Below, piece after piece: positions 1 to 7,844 of a stretch of 21,756 bases of DNA. Below the pieces are notes generated by a model, which was given only the letters and a program-made list of their open reading frames with translations, was not told the DNA's origin and searched no databases. Source of the stretch: CAYMRB01 sp964392615. Its GTDB lineage: Bacteria; Planctomycetota; UBA8108. Location: positions 1 through 21,756 of the forward strand of contig CAYMRB010000130.1 of assembly GCA_964392615.1 (NCBI GenBank), given 5' to 3'. Each line of letters starts with the position of its first letter. Position 1 is the stretch's first letter. Position numbers and translations under genes: made by a program.

Positions 1-13
1 GGGGGGGGGGGGG
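1..13. repeat. 13-base G homopolymer at the window edge
   Basis: Thirteen consecutive G residues open the window and run into an almost A/T-free stretch of about 60 bases. It falls in the linker-coding part of the TPR gene (Gly codons), so it could be real, but a G-run at an extreme sequence end is also a common product of two-colour sequencing chemistry or of a contig break. Confidence 0.6.
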
Positions 14-812
14 CCGCCCCGCCGCGGGCGCCGGCGAGGCGGCCGCGGGCGGCCGGGCGCCCGCGCCGACCGCCGCCGAGCTCGTCGACGCGGGTCGCAC
101 CGCCAAGGACGATGGCCGTCTCGACGACGCGGAGCGCTCGCTGCGCCGCGCGCTCGAGCTGCGACCGCGCGACGGCGAAGCGCGCGCGCTCCTCGGCAAC
201 GTCCTCGCGTCGAGCGGTCGACACGAGGCGGCGGCGGCCGAATTCCGCCGCGCCATCGACGAGCTCGCGCTGGCTGACTCGGGCCCCCAGCTCGAACGCG
301 CCCACTACCAGCTCGCCCGCAGCCTGCGAGCGCTCGGCCGCAACGACGAGGCAGCGGCGCACTTCGCCGAGCACCGTCGACTGCACGACGGCGCAGCGGA
401 GCGCGATCGTCTAGCGCGCCGCGCGGCCCAATACCCGAGCGCGCGCACGTACGTCGAGCTCGGCCTTCTACGATATCGCGACGGGCAGTTCGTTTCCGCC
501 GCGCGCACGTTTCGAGCCGCGCTCGAGCTCGTGCCGACCGATTGCGACGCGAAGGCCGCGCTCGCGCTCGCGCTCGCCGAGACGGACCTCGAACGAGCGC
601 GCAAGCTCGTGCCGACCGACGACGACTGCGGAACGCGAGCCGGCGCGCTCCTCGCCAGTGCGCGCGTGCACGAGCTCGGCGGCGAAATCGATGCGGCTCG
701 GAGGGCGCTCGAACGCGCTCGCAGAAGCGCTGGCGGGGACAACGACGCGTTCGCGGCGGAGATCGGCCGCGCCGCGCAGCGACTGACGTCGAAGGACGCG
801 CCCGAGGACTGA
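1..812 (+). CDS. TPR-repeat protein, 5' end missing
   Basis: The reading frame starting at position 3 is open from the window edge to a TGA at 810-812, giving about 269 residues of a protein whose start lies outside. The first 25 or so residues are a Gly/Ala/Pro-rich, probably disordered linker. After this come helix pairs with TPR spacing: a repeat starting at LVDAGRTAKDDGRLDDAERS (position 81), one with ALLGNVLASSGRHEAAAAEF, one with YQLARSLRALGRNDEAAAHF, and one with YVELGLLRYRDGQFVSAARTF; weaker repeats follow to the C-terminus. TPR arrays are protein-interaction scaffolds; no catalytic domain is visible, so the partner and role are unknown. The missing N-terminus could hold a signal peptide, a transmembrane anchor or another domain. 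The frame and the repeats are clear; the product name is only structural. Confidence 0.75.
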   Translation, partial: GGGGRPAAGAGEAAAGGRAPAPTAAELVDAGRTAKDDGRLDDAERSLRRALELRPRDGEARALLGNVLASSGRHEAAAAEFRRAIDELALADSGPQLERAHYQLARSLRALGRNDEAAAHFAEHRRLHDGAAERDRLARRAAQYPSARTYVELGLLRYRDGQFVSAARTFRAALELVPTDCDAKAALALALAETDLERARKLVPTDDDCGTRAGALLASARVHELGGEIDAARRALERARRSAGGDNDAFAAEIGRAAQRLTSKDAPED

Positions 813-858
813 GGGCCCGCAAGCGCAGATTACCGGCTCCCCCGCGCGTTTCTCCCCG

Positions 859-888
859 TTGGCGCTCGTCCCCGGTGTTGCTTACAAT
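859..888 (+). promoter_or_regulatory. Possible sigma70-type promoter of the AI-2E-family gene
   Basis: TACAAT at 883-888 matches the -10 consensus at five of six positions. TTGGCG at 859-864 is a weak -35 element with 18 bases between them. Transcription would start near 895, giving a leader of about 30 bases before the GTG at 925. TTG at 859 is also an in-frame possible start codon, but a start inside the promoter would not be on the transcript. Confidence 0.45.
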
Positions 889-913
889 GCCGCCCGCACT
901 CGGTCGCTGGTAC

Positions 914-918
914 GGGAG
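914..918 (+). promoter_or_regulatory. Ribosome binding site deciding the GTG start at 925
   Basis: GGGAG lies six bases before GTG 925. No comparable Shine-Dalgarno sequence precedes the TTG at 859, so the shorter protein is preferred. Confidence 0.6.
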
Positions 919-924
919 CCACGC

Positions 925-2625
925 GTGAGCAAGAAGAGGCGAAAGGCCGACGGAGAATCGACGCGCTCGGAGGGTTCGCGCCAGGCTGGCGACCAGCCGA
1001 AGCGCGCCACGAAGCGCGCCGGCGACGCACCCAAGAAGGAAGCGGCCTCCCCTCGGAAGCGTCGCCGCAGGAGGCGGCCGAAGCCCGCTTCCGCCGCTTC
1101 GCTTCTGGCGAGCCCGACCGGTCGGCGCACGGCATCGTTCATCGTCCTGGTCGCGAGCCTCTTCGTGATGGGCGTGCTGTTCTACCGCGTCATGGCGGCG
1201 TTCCTGTTGCCGCTCTTCCTCGCGGCGCTGCTCGTCGTAATGTTCCGTCCGCTGCACACGTGGATTCTCGAGCACGTCGGCTTTCGCCCGCGGCTCGCCG
1301 CCGGCATGACGACCGGCGCAGTGCTGCTGATCGTGCTCCTGCCGCTCGCGTGGGTCGGCACGCAGGCGGTCACCGAAGGTGTCGACATCGTCACGGGCTT
1401 CACCGCCGAGGACGCGAAGGCCAAGCTCGGGAAGTTCCGCGAGCGCTTCGGCCTCGAGTTCCCCTATGACGAAGCGATCGAATCGATCGAGATGAGCCTC
1501 GGAGAGCTGAGGGACAAAGCCGAGCCGCTGTCCGCCGGAAAGACGGCAAATGCGCCCGCCGGTGCGGCCGACAGTGACTCGATCGCGACGTCCGAAGATG
1601 CGAGGAAGTCGATCGCTACCGTCCGCGATCACCTCGACCGGCTTCAGGAGTCCATCCTGGCGTCGATCCCCGCGGACGCGACGAGCGAGGAGAGGGCCGA
1701 GATCGCGAAGATCGTGAGCGCCGCGCAGGAGGCGTTGGAGTCCCGCTTCGACAAGCTCGATGCCGGTTGGGCGAAAAGCTCCCCCGACGATCGCAAGGGG
1801 AAGGTGGATCGACTGCTGATCGCGTGCAGCAAGCTGCGCAAGGATCTCGCCGGTGGCCCGCTCCAAGCTCTCGTCCTCGACGTCGCGAATCCGGACGAGC
1901 AGCGCATCGCCGAATACCGCTCCCAGGCTCTCGACCTCGTCCATCCCTATATCCTGTCGATCACGCGCTCGACGACGAGCATCGCCGGCCGGCTGCTCTT
2001 CTGGCTCGCGATCATGACGCTGGCGTTCTACTACTTCCTGATCGATGGGCCGGCGATGGTCAGGACCGTCATGCGCCTGTCGCCGCTCGACGATCGCTAC
2101 GAACAGCAGCTCGTCGATGAGTTCGACGCAATCAGTCGCGCGGTCGTCGTCGCAACGCTGCTGTCGGCGTTCGTGCAGGGCGTGCTCGCCGGGCTGGGAT
2201 TCTGGGTCGCGGGCATCGAGTCGGTGTTCCTGCTGACGGTGCTGACGATGATCCTCGCGCTCGTACCGTTCCTGGGCGCCGCCGCCGTGTGGGTGCCGGT
2301 CTGCGTCTGGATCTGGGTCGTCGACGAGCGGACCTGGCCGGCGGTTTTCCTCGCTTTGTACTGTGCGGTGATCGTGTCGATGTCGGACAATCTGATCAAG
2401 CCGTTCATCCTGCACGGCCGGTCGAACATGCACCCGTTGCTCGCGCTTCTGAGCGTGCTCGGCGGAGTCGCGGCACTCGGCCCGATCGGTATCCTGGTCG
2501 GCCCGATGGTCGTCGCGTTCTTCCACGCGCTCCTGAACATGCTGCACCGGGAGCTCGCGGGTCTCGAGCCCGAGGGCGCTGTTCCCGCGACGACGGCGGC
2601 GGACGCTGACTCGGCCGACGGCTGA
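925..2625 (+). CDS. AI-2E family transporter / PerM-like membrane protein
   Basis: A 566-residue multi-pass inner-membrane protein. The C-terminal half (about residues 337-550) carries the family's hydrophobic helices and characteristic segments, including FYYFLIDGP, the LVDEFDAISRAVVVATLLSA region, SDNLIKPFILHGRSNMHPLL and GPIGILVGPMVVAFFHALL. Three N-terminal helices lie at about 71-90, 92-108 and 128-146. The family exports small molecules or ions (AI-2 in TqsA, Na+/H+ in some members); no substrate can be inferred. Members are usually about 340-400 residues. Here extra length comes from a Lys/Arg-rich cytoplasmic tail of about 65 residues and a charged, helical, coiled-coil-like loop of roughly 190 residues (about 150-340) between the third and fourth helices. 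The GTG at 925 is chosen because of its GGGAG site and the promoter-like sequence upstream; TTG 859 would add 22 residues of non-membrane sequence. Confidence 0.87.
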   Translation: MSKKRRKADGESTRSEGSRQAGDQPKRATKRAGDAPKKEAASPRKRRRRRRPKPASAASLLASPTGRRTASFIVLVASLFVMGVLFYRVMAAFLLPLFLAALLVVMFRPLHTWILEHVGFRPRLAAGMTTGAVLLIVLLPLAWVGTQAVTEGVDIVTGFTAEDAKAKLGKFRERFGLEFPYDEAIESIEMSLGELRDKAEPLSAGKTANAPAGAADSDSIATSEDARKSIATVRDHLDRLQESILASIPADATSEERAEIAKIVSAAQEALESRFDKLDAGWAKSSPDDRKGKVDRLLIACSKLRKDLAGGPLQALVLDVANPDEQRIAEYRSQALDLVHPYILSITRSTTSIAGRLLFWLAIMTLAFYYFLIDGPAMVRTVMRLSPLDDRYEQQLVDEFDAISRAVVVATLLSAFVQGVLAGLGFWVAGIESVFLLTVLTMILALVPFLGAAAVWVPVCVWIWVVDERTWPAVFLALYCAVIVSMSDNLIKPFILHGRSNMHPLLALLSVLGGVAALGPIGILVGPMVVAFFHALLNMLHRELAGLEPEGAVPATTAADADSADG

Positions 2626-2660
2626 CAGCCCGTCGACACAGCTGACGAGAGAACCCGACC

Positions 2661-4169
2661 ATGAGCCGACAGCGCCGGTATGTTCCATGCCTCCTCGTGG
2701 CTGCCATCTGCTCGTTCGTGACGTCCGCGAGTCTGCGGGCAGACGATCCGCCGCGCATCGTCGCGTACTACACCGCGTGGAGCATCTACGCCCGCAACTA
2801 CAACGTCACGCAGATCGACGCGGACCGGCTGACGCACATCAACTACGCGTTCGCGAACATCCGGGATGGCGAGTGCGTGCTGGGAGACCCCTGGGCCGAC
2901 GTCGAGAAGACGTTCCCCGGTGACACCTGGGATCAGCCGCTACGGGGCAACTTCAACCAGCTGCGACTCCTGAAGGAGCGACACCCGCACGTTCGTACGC
3001 TGATCGCTGTCGGTGGCTGGACGTGGTCGACGCACTTCTCGGACGTCGCGCTGACGACCGCGTCGCGCGAACGCTTCGCTCGCTCCTGCGTCGACTTCAT
3101 GACTCGCTACGGGTTCGACGGCGTCGACCTCGACTGGGAGTACCCCGGCGGCGGTGGCGCTCCCGGCAATCGAACGCGGCCCGAGGACCCAGAGAACTTC
3201 ACGCGGCTCCTCGCCGAGCTGCGACGGCAGATCGACGCGCGCGGATCGGAGGACGATCGCGACTACCTGCTGACGATCGCGGCCGGTGCCGGCCCCGAGA
3301 AGATCGCGAACCTCGAGCTCGAGCGCATCCACGAGCACGTCGACTGGATCAACGTGATGACGTACGACTTCCACGGCGGCTGGGAGCGCACGACGAACTT
3401 CAACGCGCCGCTCTACGCGTCACCGACTGAACCCCCGGGAAACGAAGCGCTGAACGCGCATGCGGCAATTCAGGCGTACCTCGACGGGGGCGTTCCCGCA
3501 GCCAAGCTCCACCTCGGCGTACCGTTCTACGGACGCGGTTGGCGCGATGTGCCGAACGCCAGCAGGGGGCTGTACCAGGAGTCCGGCGGCCCGGCCACGG
3601 GAACGTGGGAAGCGGGCGTGTTCGACTACTCGGACATCGTCGAGAACTGGCTGCCGGTTGCGTCGCGCCAATACCACGCGGAGGCCAGTGTGCCCTGGAT
3701 CTGGCACGCCGAGCGGCGCGTGTTCATCGGCTACGACGACGAGCGGTCGCTCGCCGAGAAGGTCAACTACGTCCGAGAGCACGAGCTAGGGGGCGTCATG
3801 GCGTGGGAGCTCAGCGGCGACGATGACGACCACACGCTCCTCGAAGTTCTTCGCAACGGGCTCGATCTGGTAGACGGTGTGCGATTCATCCGCGGCGACT
3901 GCAACGGCGACGAGTCGATCAACGTCAGCGACGCGGTGTTGCTGCTCAACCACCTCTTCGGCAACGGGCCCGCGCCGCTCTGCATGGTCGCGTGCGACAC
4001 CAACGGCAACGGCAACGTCGCGAGCGACATCGCCGACGCGATCTACGGGCTGAACTTCGCGTACCTGGGTGGCCCGCCGCCGGCACCGCCGCATCCGGAG
4101 TGCGGCGTCGGCACGCTCGAGAGCGACGCGGCGATCGGCTGTGTCGTCATCCCGGAGGCGTGCCGTTAG
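2661..4169 (+). CDS. Secreted GH18 chitinase with C-terminal dockerin-like repeats
   Basis: A 502-residue exported glycoside hydrolase family 18 enzyme predicted to cut beta-1,4 bonds in chitin or chitooligosaccharides by substrate-assisted retention. Residues 1-27 are a signal peptide (basic start, hydrophobic core, cut near SLRA-DD). The barrel contains IAVGGW (115-120), the catalytic signature DGVDLDWE (153-160; E160 the acid/base), MTYDFHGGW (233-241), VPFYGRGW (287-294) and the closing GVMAWELSGDD (378-388). The segment between YGRGW and GYDDERS probably forms the small chitinase insertion domain of subfamily A. Residues 409-482 are two dockerin/EF-hand-like repeats: loop one is canonical (D413, N415, D417, D424), loop two (from D446) has a two-residue shift and Asn-rich ligands. 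Such tails are frequent on secreted planctomycete proteins without known cellulosomes. The ATG at 2661 has only a weak GAGAGAA upstream, but the leader peptide supports it. It converges on the next gene with a 21-base gap. Confidence 0.93.
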   Translation: MSRQRRYVPCLLVAAICSFVTSASLRADDPPRIVAYYTAWSIYARNYNVTQIDADRLTHINYAFANIRDGECVLGDPWADVEKTFPGDTWDQPLRGNFNQLRLLKERHPHVRTLIAVGGWTWSTHFSDVALTTASRERFARSCVDFMTRYGFDGVDLDWEYPGGGGAPGNRTRPEDPENFTRLLAELRRQIDARGSEDDRDYLLTIAAGAGPEKIANLELERIHEHVDWINVMTYDFHGGWERTTNFNAPLYASPTEPPGNEALNAHAAIQAYLDGGVPAAKLHLGVPFYGRGWRDVPNASRGLYQESGGPATGTWEAGVFDYSDIVENWLPVASRQYHAEASVPWIWHAERRVFIGYDDERSLAEKVNYVREHELGGVMAWELSGDDDDHTLLEVLRNGLDLVDGVRFIRGDCNGDESINVSDAVLLLNHLFGNGPAPLCMVACDTNGNGNVASDIADAIYGLNFAYLGGPPPAPPHPECGVGTLESDAAIGCVVIPEACR

Positions 4170-4190
4170 CGGTCATCTCGCTCGCCGCGA

Positions 4191-7100
4191 TCAGCGCTCG
4201 ACCTCGTCGAGCGCGAGCACGGCCTCCGCGTCGGGCAGCAGAATCATGCGGAATCGCCCCGTCTCGACGTCGCTGGATGCATCGAGCGTCTCGACCAGGA
4301 GGACCGCGGTCGGCACGTTCCAGCGCGGCGAGTTGTTGCCGTAGTAGTTCGCGAGAATCTGGTCCGTGCCGCCGCCTTCGGGTGCGGCGCCGCCGTGGTA
4401 GAGCTCGGGGCCGTAGCCGTCCGTCGTGTCCCAGTAGAGCTTGCCGCCGGCCTTGGTCTCCTTGTGCTCGTAGTAGCACTTCTCGCCGGCAGAGTCGATG
4501 ACCCAGAGGTCGATGTCGACCGAGTCGGTATTCCAGTGCATCGCGAGCTGGAAGTCGACATCGTCGAACGGACGCGGCGCGGACCTATTCAACGCTTCGA
4601 GACGGCGGAGCACGACGCCAAGAGAGTCGGGGCCGGCAAGCTCGAGAATCGCGAGGAACGAGAGAAGACGCGCGTAGTGATAGGTCGCCGTCGTGCGGCA
4701 CTCCTCGGTGTGACGCCGGAAGTCGCGGGCGAGCAGGATCTCGTAATTGCGCGCGGCCTCGCTCCAGCGCCCCGCCGCCTCGAGGGCCAGTGCCTCCTCG
4801 AGGTACGACTGCGGCTCGAACGGACGGCGCAGACGCACGCGCTCGAACAGCTCGGTGGCCGCGTCATACTGACCGAGCGCCAGACACGCGTAGCCGACCA
4901 GTCGCGCGGCCTCCGCGCTCGCCGGCATGACCTCGACGAACGACGAGTACGCCCGCAACGCGCCGGCCGTATCGCCCGACAGCGCGCGCGCTCGGCCTAT
5001 CGCGTCCCACAGCGCGGCGCTGCGCGAGTTCTTCGGACGGTCCTCGCGATAGCCCTGCTCCGCCCTGATTCGATCGATGCCGCCGGAGTACGGCCGCGAC
5101 ACGAGCGGTTGCGCGTCGCGCGCTCGGAGCGCCTCGCGTGGTACCGCGGCGAGCCGTCGGATGAGCTCGGCGCCATCGTCGGGAACATCATCGATCGCGA
5201 GGCCTTGCAGCCGATCGCGACGCTGGTCCTCCTCCTTCGTTCGCAGCGCGACGAGGTCGTCGAGGTCGACCGTCTCGTCGCGGATCGAGAACTCGCGGTA
5301 GTCCTCCTCGGTCTCGAGAATCAGCAGGCTGGCGACCTTGTTGACGAGCGCGAATCGCTGCGACAGCGCGACGACCATGCGGTCGAGCCGCTCATCATCG
5401 AACGCGAGCAATCGACGGCTGAAGAGCTCGGCCCACGCACGCCACGCGAGCGGCGACCTCCCCTTGCCGCGAAGGCGCTCCTCCCACCGCACCGTCTCCC
5501 CGTCGATATCCGCCTCGACGACGAGCGTCGCGCCAGCGTCGGCGGCGCTCAGACGCCCGGCGATCTCGAGCTCCTGCCCCTTGTAGAGATGCTGCGGATC
5601 TCCGGCGACGACGAGATCCTGCGCCGTGCCCCCTTCGACCGCGACGCGCGTCAAGACGACCGGCGCGGCGCGGTGCGCGAGCGCGGCGCTGGCGATCTGA
5701 TCGTGCGACAGAACCGTCGCCGAACGACCACCGGACGCGCGCGACAGCGCGGCGAAGAGCTCGCGGTTCACAGGCACCTTGCCGAAGCGATAGCTCGTCC
5801 ACGGCGCGGCGCGCACGCACGGATGGCCGGCGAGCAGCTCGTCGATGCGGCTCTGTCCCCACGTCACCTGTCCGTCCGACAGCAAGAACACACGCGCCGG
5901 CTTGCCGTTCTCGAACAGCCAGGAGGCCTGCGAGTCGAGCTCGGCGAGCATGCCGTCGAGATGCGTCGCGCCTTCGAGGAAGACCTTGCGCAGCTCGGTG
6001 AGGGTTTCAGTCCGGTTCGTGTCGCTATTGGCGCGCCACGCGATGTCGTGCAGCCAGCGCGGCCGCACGTCGAACAGTAGCACCGCGTACTCGTCGATGC
6101 CGCTGTCGCGCGCGAGGACCTCCAGCATCAGGTCGACCGACCAGCCGTGGCGCAGGTCTTCCTCGGACAGCGACGTGTCGACGACGAAGACCGCGCGGCC
6201 GGTCGGCGTCTTTAGCGTGCGCTCGGGAAGATCCGGCGTCATGCGGACGAAGAACGACGTGCCGGTCAGGCCATCCGCTGCAGGCCCTTCGAGCACCTGC
6301 GAGGTCAAGTCGTTCGCCGCGAAGCCGAGCGCCAGCGCATCGTCGCGGCCTGCCGCGAGCGCGAAGTCCCGGCGCTGCCAGCCGTCGCGATCGATCGGAT
6401 CCCGCACGTCACCGGTCGAGGCCGCACGCAGCGACAGCTGACGGCCATCGATCCACACGCGCGCGTCGACCGTGCCGATACGCTCGTCGCGCGGCAGCGG
6501 GAAGTCGTACCGCAGGAGCCCCTCGTCGATCGGCAGCGTCTCCTCGTAGATCAGCACGACGCGCTTGACCGACCGCCCCTCGATCGGGAACACGCGCGCC
6601 TGGAACGTGTTCGCGCCGCTCCACTCCAGGAGCGCCGGATCGATGTTGCGGCGCACGATCGTCTCGTACGCCTCGCGAGCCCGCTTCTGCTCGACGACTC
6701 GCGCGATCTGCATCTCGCCCCAGCTCTCGACGCGGCGGACGTCCGACTCGACGCGGCTCGACGATCCCGACGGCGCGACCGACGTCAGGCTCGCGGTGAC
6801 CGAGCCGAGGTCGGCGGGCAGCTCGTCGCCGAGCGGCGGCAGAAGGTCGGCCTCGTCGAAGTCCTCCTCGGCAAACTGCGCCGTGCCGGGGAACATGCCG
6901 AACGCGGCCGGCGCCGCGCCCGCTGGCAGCGGGTAGTAGAACGTGCCCTGCAGGCGGCGATCGTGCGGATTCGAGAAGACGTAGTCGACGACCGTGCGCG
7001 CGCGGGGCCCATCGACGAAGACCTGCACTCGCAACGCGCGCGGCACGAGCGACTCGTACGCACCGCGCTCGTTCTGGAAGAGGATCTTGCCGATGCGCGG

Positions 7101-7700
7101 GCGAGCGTCGGAGGGCGAGGTCAGACGGCGGACGGTCGTCTCGGGGGTGCCGTCGTCGCTACCGCTGTCATCGTCGTCGTCGCCCTCCTCGTCGAAGTCC
7201 GCGTCGTCGTCCTCGTCGCCGAACGCGAAGCCGGTCCCGCCCTCGTCGACGCTGAGGTCGGCCGCGTCGTCAGCATCGCCGGGGTCGACCTCGGCATCGG
7301 CTCTCGACACGGACCGCCTGACCCTGCCGACACGCGCTGCCTCGTCGCGGAGGGCCATGCCGGTGGGCTCGGCGGCGTTTTCGACCTCTCGCGGTGCCAC
7401 GACCGCGGGCGCTTCATCCGTTCCCTCCGAACCGCCGGTCGCCACGAGGCCTCGGTCGACCTTGCGCGGATCGCGCAGCGCGCGTCGGATGCGCTCGACT
7501 GAAGGCTCCGCATCGGACGCGCCGCGCCACACGGTGCGCGGAGCCGCGAGGCCGGCGGCGGCGAACTGCTCGGGCGTCGCCGGGCGGTTCCGCCGCGTCA
7601 GAACGCAGCTCACCGGCACGCCGACGAGCCCGACGGCCAGCAAGAGGACGACGGCGGACGACAGCGGACGCTCGCGGAATCGTTCGGCAATGCGGTGCAT
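4191..7700 (-). CDS. VIT / VWA / TPR / DUF2135 envelope protein
   Basis: A 1169-residue membrane-anchored or secreted multidomain protein. Residues 14-33 form one N-terminal transmembrane or uncleaved signal helix. A Ser/Ala-rich linker and a strongly acidic tract (about 135-185) lead into a VIT domain (about 200-400, starting PRIGKILFQNERGAYESLVP, with the VVDYVFSNPHDRRLQGTFYYPLP segment). A von Willebrand A domain follows (about 500-680) with an intact MIDAS start D508-T-S510-L-S512 and FLLSDGQ (606-612). TPR-like helices occupy about 890-1000. The last 125 residues match the DUF2135/YfaP pattern (DLWVIDSAGEKCYYEHK, GGKLYWDTTDGYGPELYH). VIT-VWA proteins bind ligands through a metal ion and occur on the surface of many bacteria; the function is not established. 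ATG at 7700 is preceded by GGAGG with eight bases spacing; the open frame further upstream to 8177 lies opposite another gene and is not coding. Confidence 0.92.
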   Translation of the reverse strand: MHRIAERFRERPLSSAVVLLLAVGLVGVPVSCVLTRRNRPATPEQFAAAGLAAPRTVWRGASDAEPSVERIRRALRDPRKVDRGLVATGGSEGTDEAPAVVAPREVENAAEPTGMALRDEAARVGRVRRSVSRADAEVDPGDADDAADLSVDEGGTGFAFGDEDDDADFDEEGDDDDDSGSDDGTPETTVRRLTSPSDARPRIGKILFQNERGAYESLVPRALRVQVFVDGPRARTVVDYVFSNPHDRRLQGTFYYPLPAGAAPAAFGMFPGTAQFAEEDFDEADLLPPLGDELPADLGSVTASLTSVAPSGSSSRVESDVRRVESWGEMQIARVVEQKRAREAYETIVRRNIDPALLEWSGANTFQARVFPIEGRSVKRVVLIYEETLPIDEGLLRYDFPLPRDERIGTVDARVWIDGRQLSLRAASTGDVRDPIDRDGWQRRDFALAAGRDDALALGFAANDLTSQVLEGPAADGLTGTSFFVRMTPDLPERTLKTPTGRAVFVVDTSLSEEDLRHGWSVDLMLEVLARDSGIDEYAVLLFDVRPRWLHDIAWRANSDTNRTETLTELRKVFLEGATHLDGMLAELDSQASWLFENGKPARVFLLSDGQVTWGQSRIDELLAGHPCVRAAPWTSYRFGKVPVNRELFAALSRASGGRSATVLSHDQIASAALAHRAAPVVLTRVAVEGGTAQDLVVAGDPQHLYKGQELEIAGRLSAADAGATLVVEADIDGETVRWEERLRGKGRSPLAWRAWAELFSRRLLAFDDERLDRMVVALSQRFALVNKVASLLILETEEDYREFSIRDETVDLDDLVALRTKEEDQRRDRLQGLAIDDVPDDGAELIRRLAAVPREALRARDAQPLVSRPYSGGIDRIRAEQGYREDRPKNSRSAALWDAIGRARALSGDTAGALRAYSSFVEVMPASAEAARLVGYACLALGQYDAATELFERVRLRRPFEPQSYLEEALALEAAGRWSEAARNYEILLARDFRRHTEECRTTATYHYARLLSFLAILELAGPDSLGVVLRRLEALNRSAPRPFDDVDFQLAMHWNTDSVDIDLWVIDSAGEKCYYEHKETKAGGKLYWDTTDGYGPELYHGGAAPEGGGTDQILANYYGNNSPRWNVPTAVLLVETLDASSDVETGRFRMILLPDAEAVLALDEVER
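7150..7225 (-). repeat. Low-complexity GAC/GAG tract encoding the acidic linker
   Basis: Runs of gtc and ctc triplets on the plus strand encode consecutive Asp and Glu residues on the minus strand, including six acidic residues in a row. It lies between the membrane anchor and the VIT domain. Triplet-rich tracts like this can vary in length between strains by slippage; whether this one does cannot be seen here. Confidence 0.6.
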
Positions 7701-7705
7701 GGGAG

Positions 7706-7713
7706 CCCCCTCC
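7706..7713 (-). promoter_or_regulatory. Strong ribosome binding site of the VIT/VWA gene
   Basis: On the minus strand GGAGGGGG stands here, with the GGAGG core eight bases before the ATG at 7700. It fixes the start and excludes the 159-codon upstream extension. Confidence 0.7.
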
Positions 7714-7831
7714 ACGGTGGTGACGCGATTCTCGGACAACGAGCAGCTGACTCGGAGGATAGCCGAGAGTTGCGGCCACAGCCATGCGGAGTTGAGCAGT
7801 ACGGGACGCTGTGCGAGGATGCGCGGCAGAC

Positions 7832-7836
7832 GGAGG
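7832..7836 (+). promoter_or_regulatory. Ribosome binding site deciding the ATG start at 7845
   Basis: GGAGG lies eight bases before ATG 7845, which begins a signal peptide. The open frame continues upstream to 7695 but has no signal or binding site there. Confidence 0.7.
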
Positions 7837-7844
7837 ACCGCACC

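Larger units (their letters stand above)
7701..7844. promoter_or_regulatory. Divergent intergenic region
   Basis: The 144 bases between two divergently transcribed genes must hold both promoters. CTCGG occurs twice (7731-7735 and 7751-7755), the second copy facing CCGAG at 7763-7767 to make a five-base inverted repeat with a seven-base spacer, a possible but weak operator. On the plus strand TTGAGC (7792) and GAGGAT (7815) have 17-base spacing but match consensus poorly. No promoter can be called with confidence. Confidence 0.35.

Noticed and set aside
4395..6080. A 561-codon plus-strand open frame opposite the VIT/VWA gene
   Set aside because: It is low in recognisable protein patterns, rich in Arg and Ala, and exactly antisense to a gene with clear domains; such frames are expected in very GC-rich DNA.
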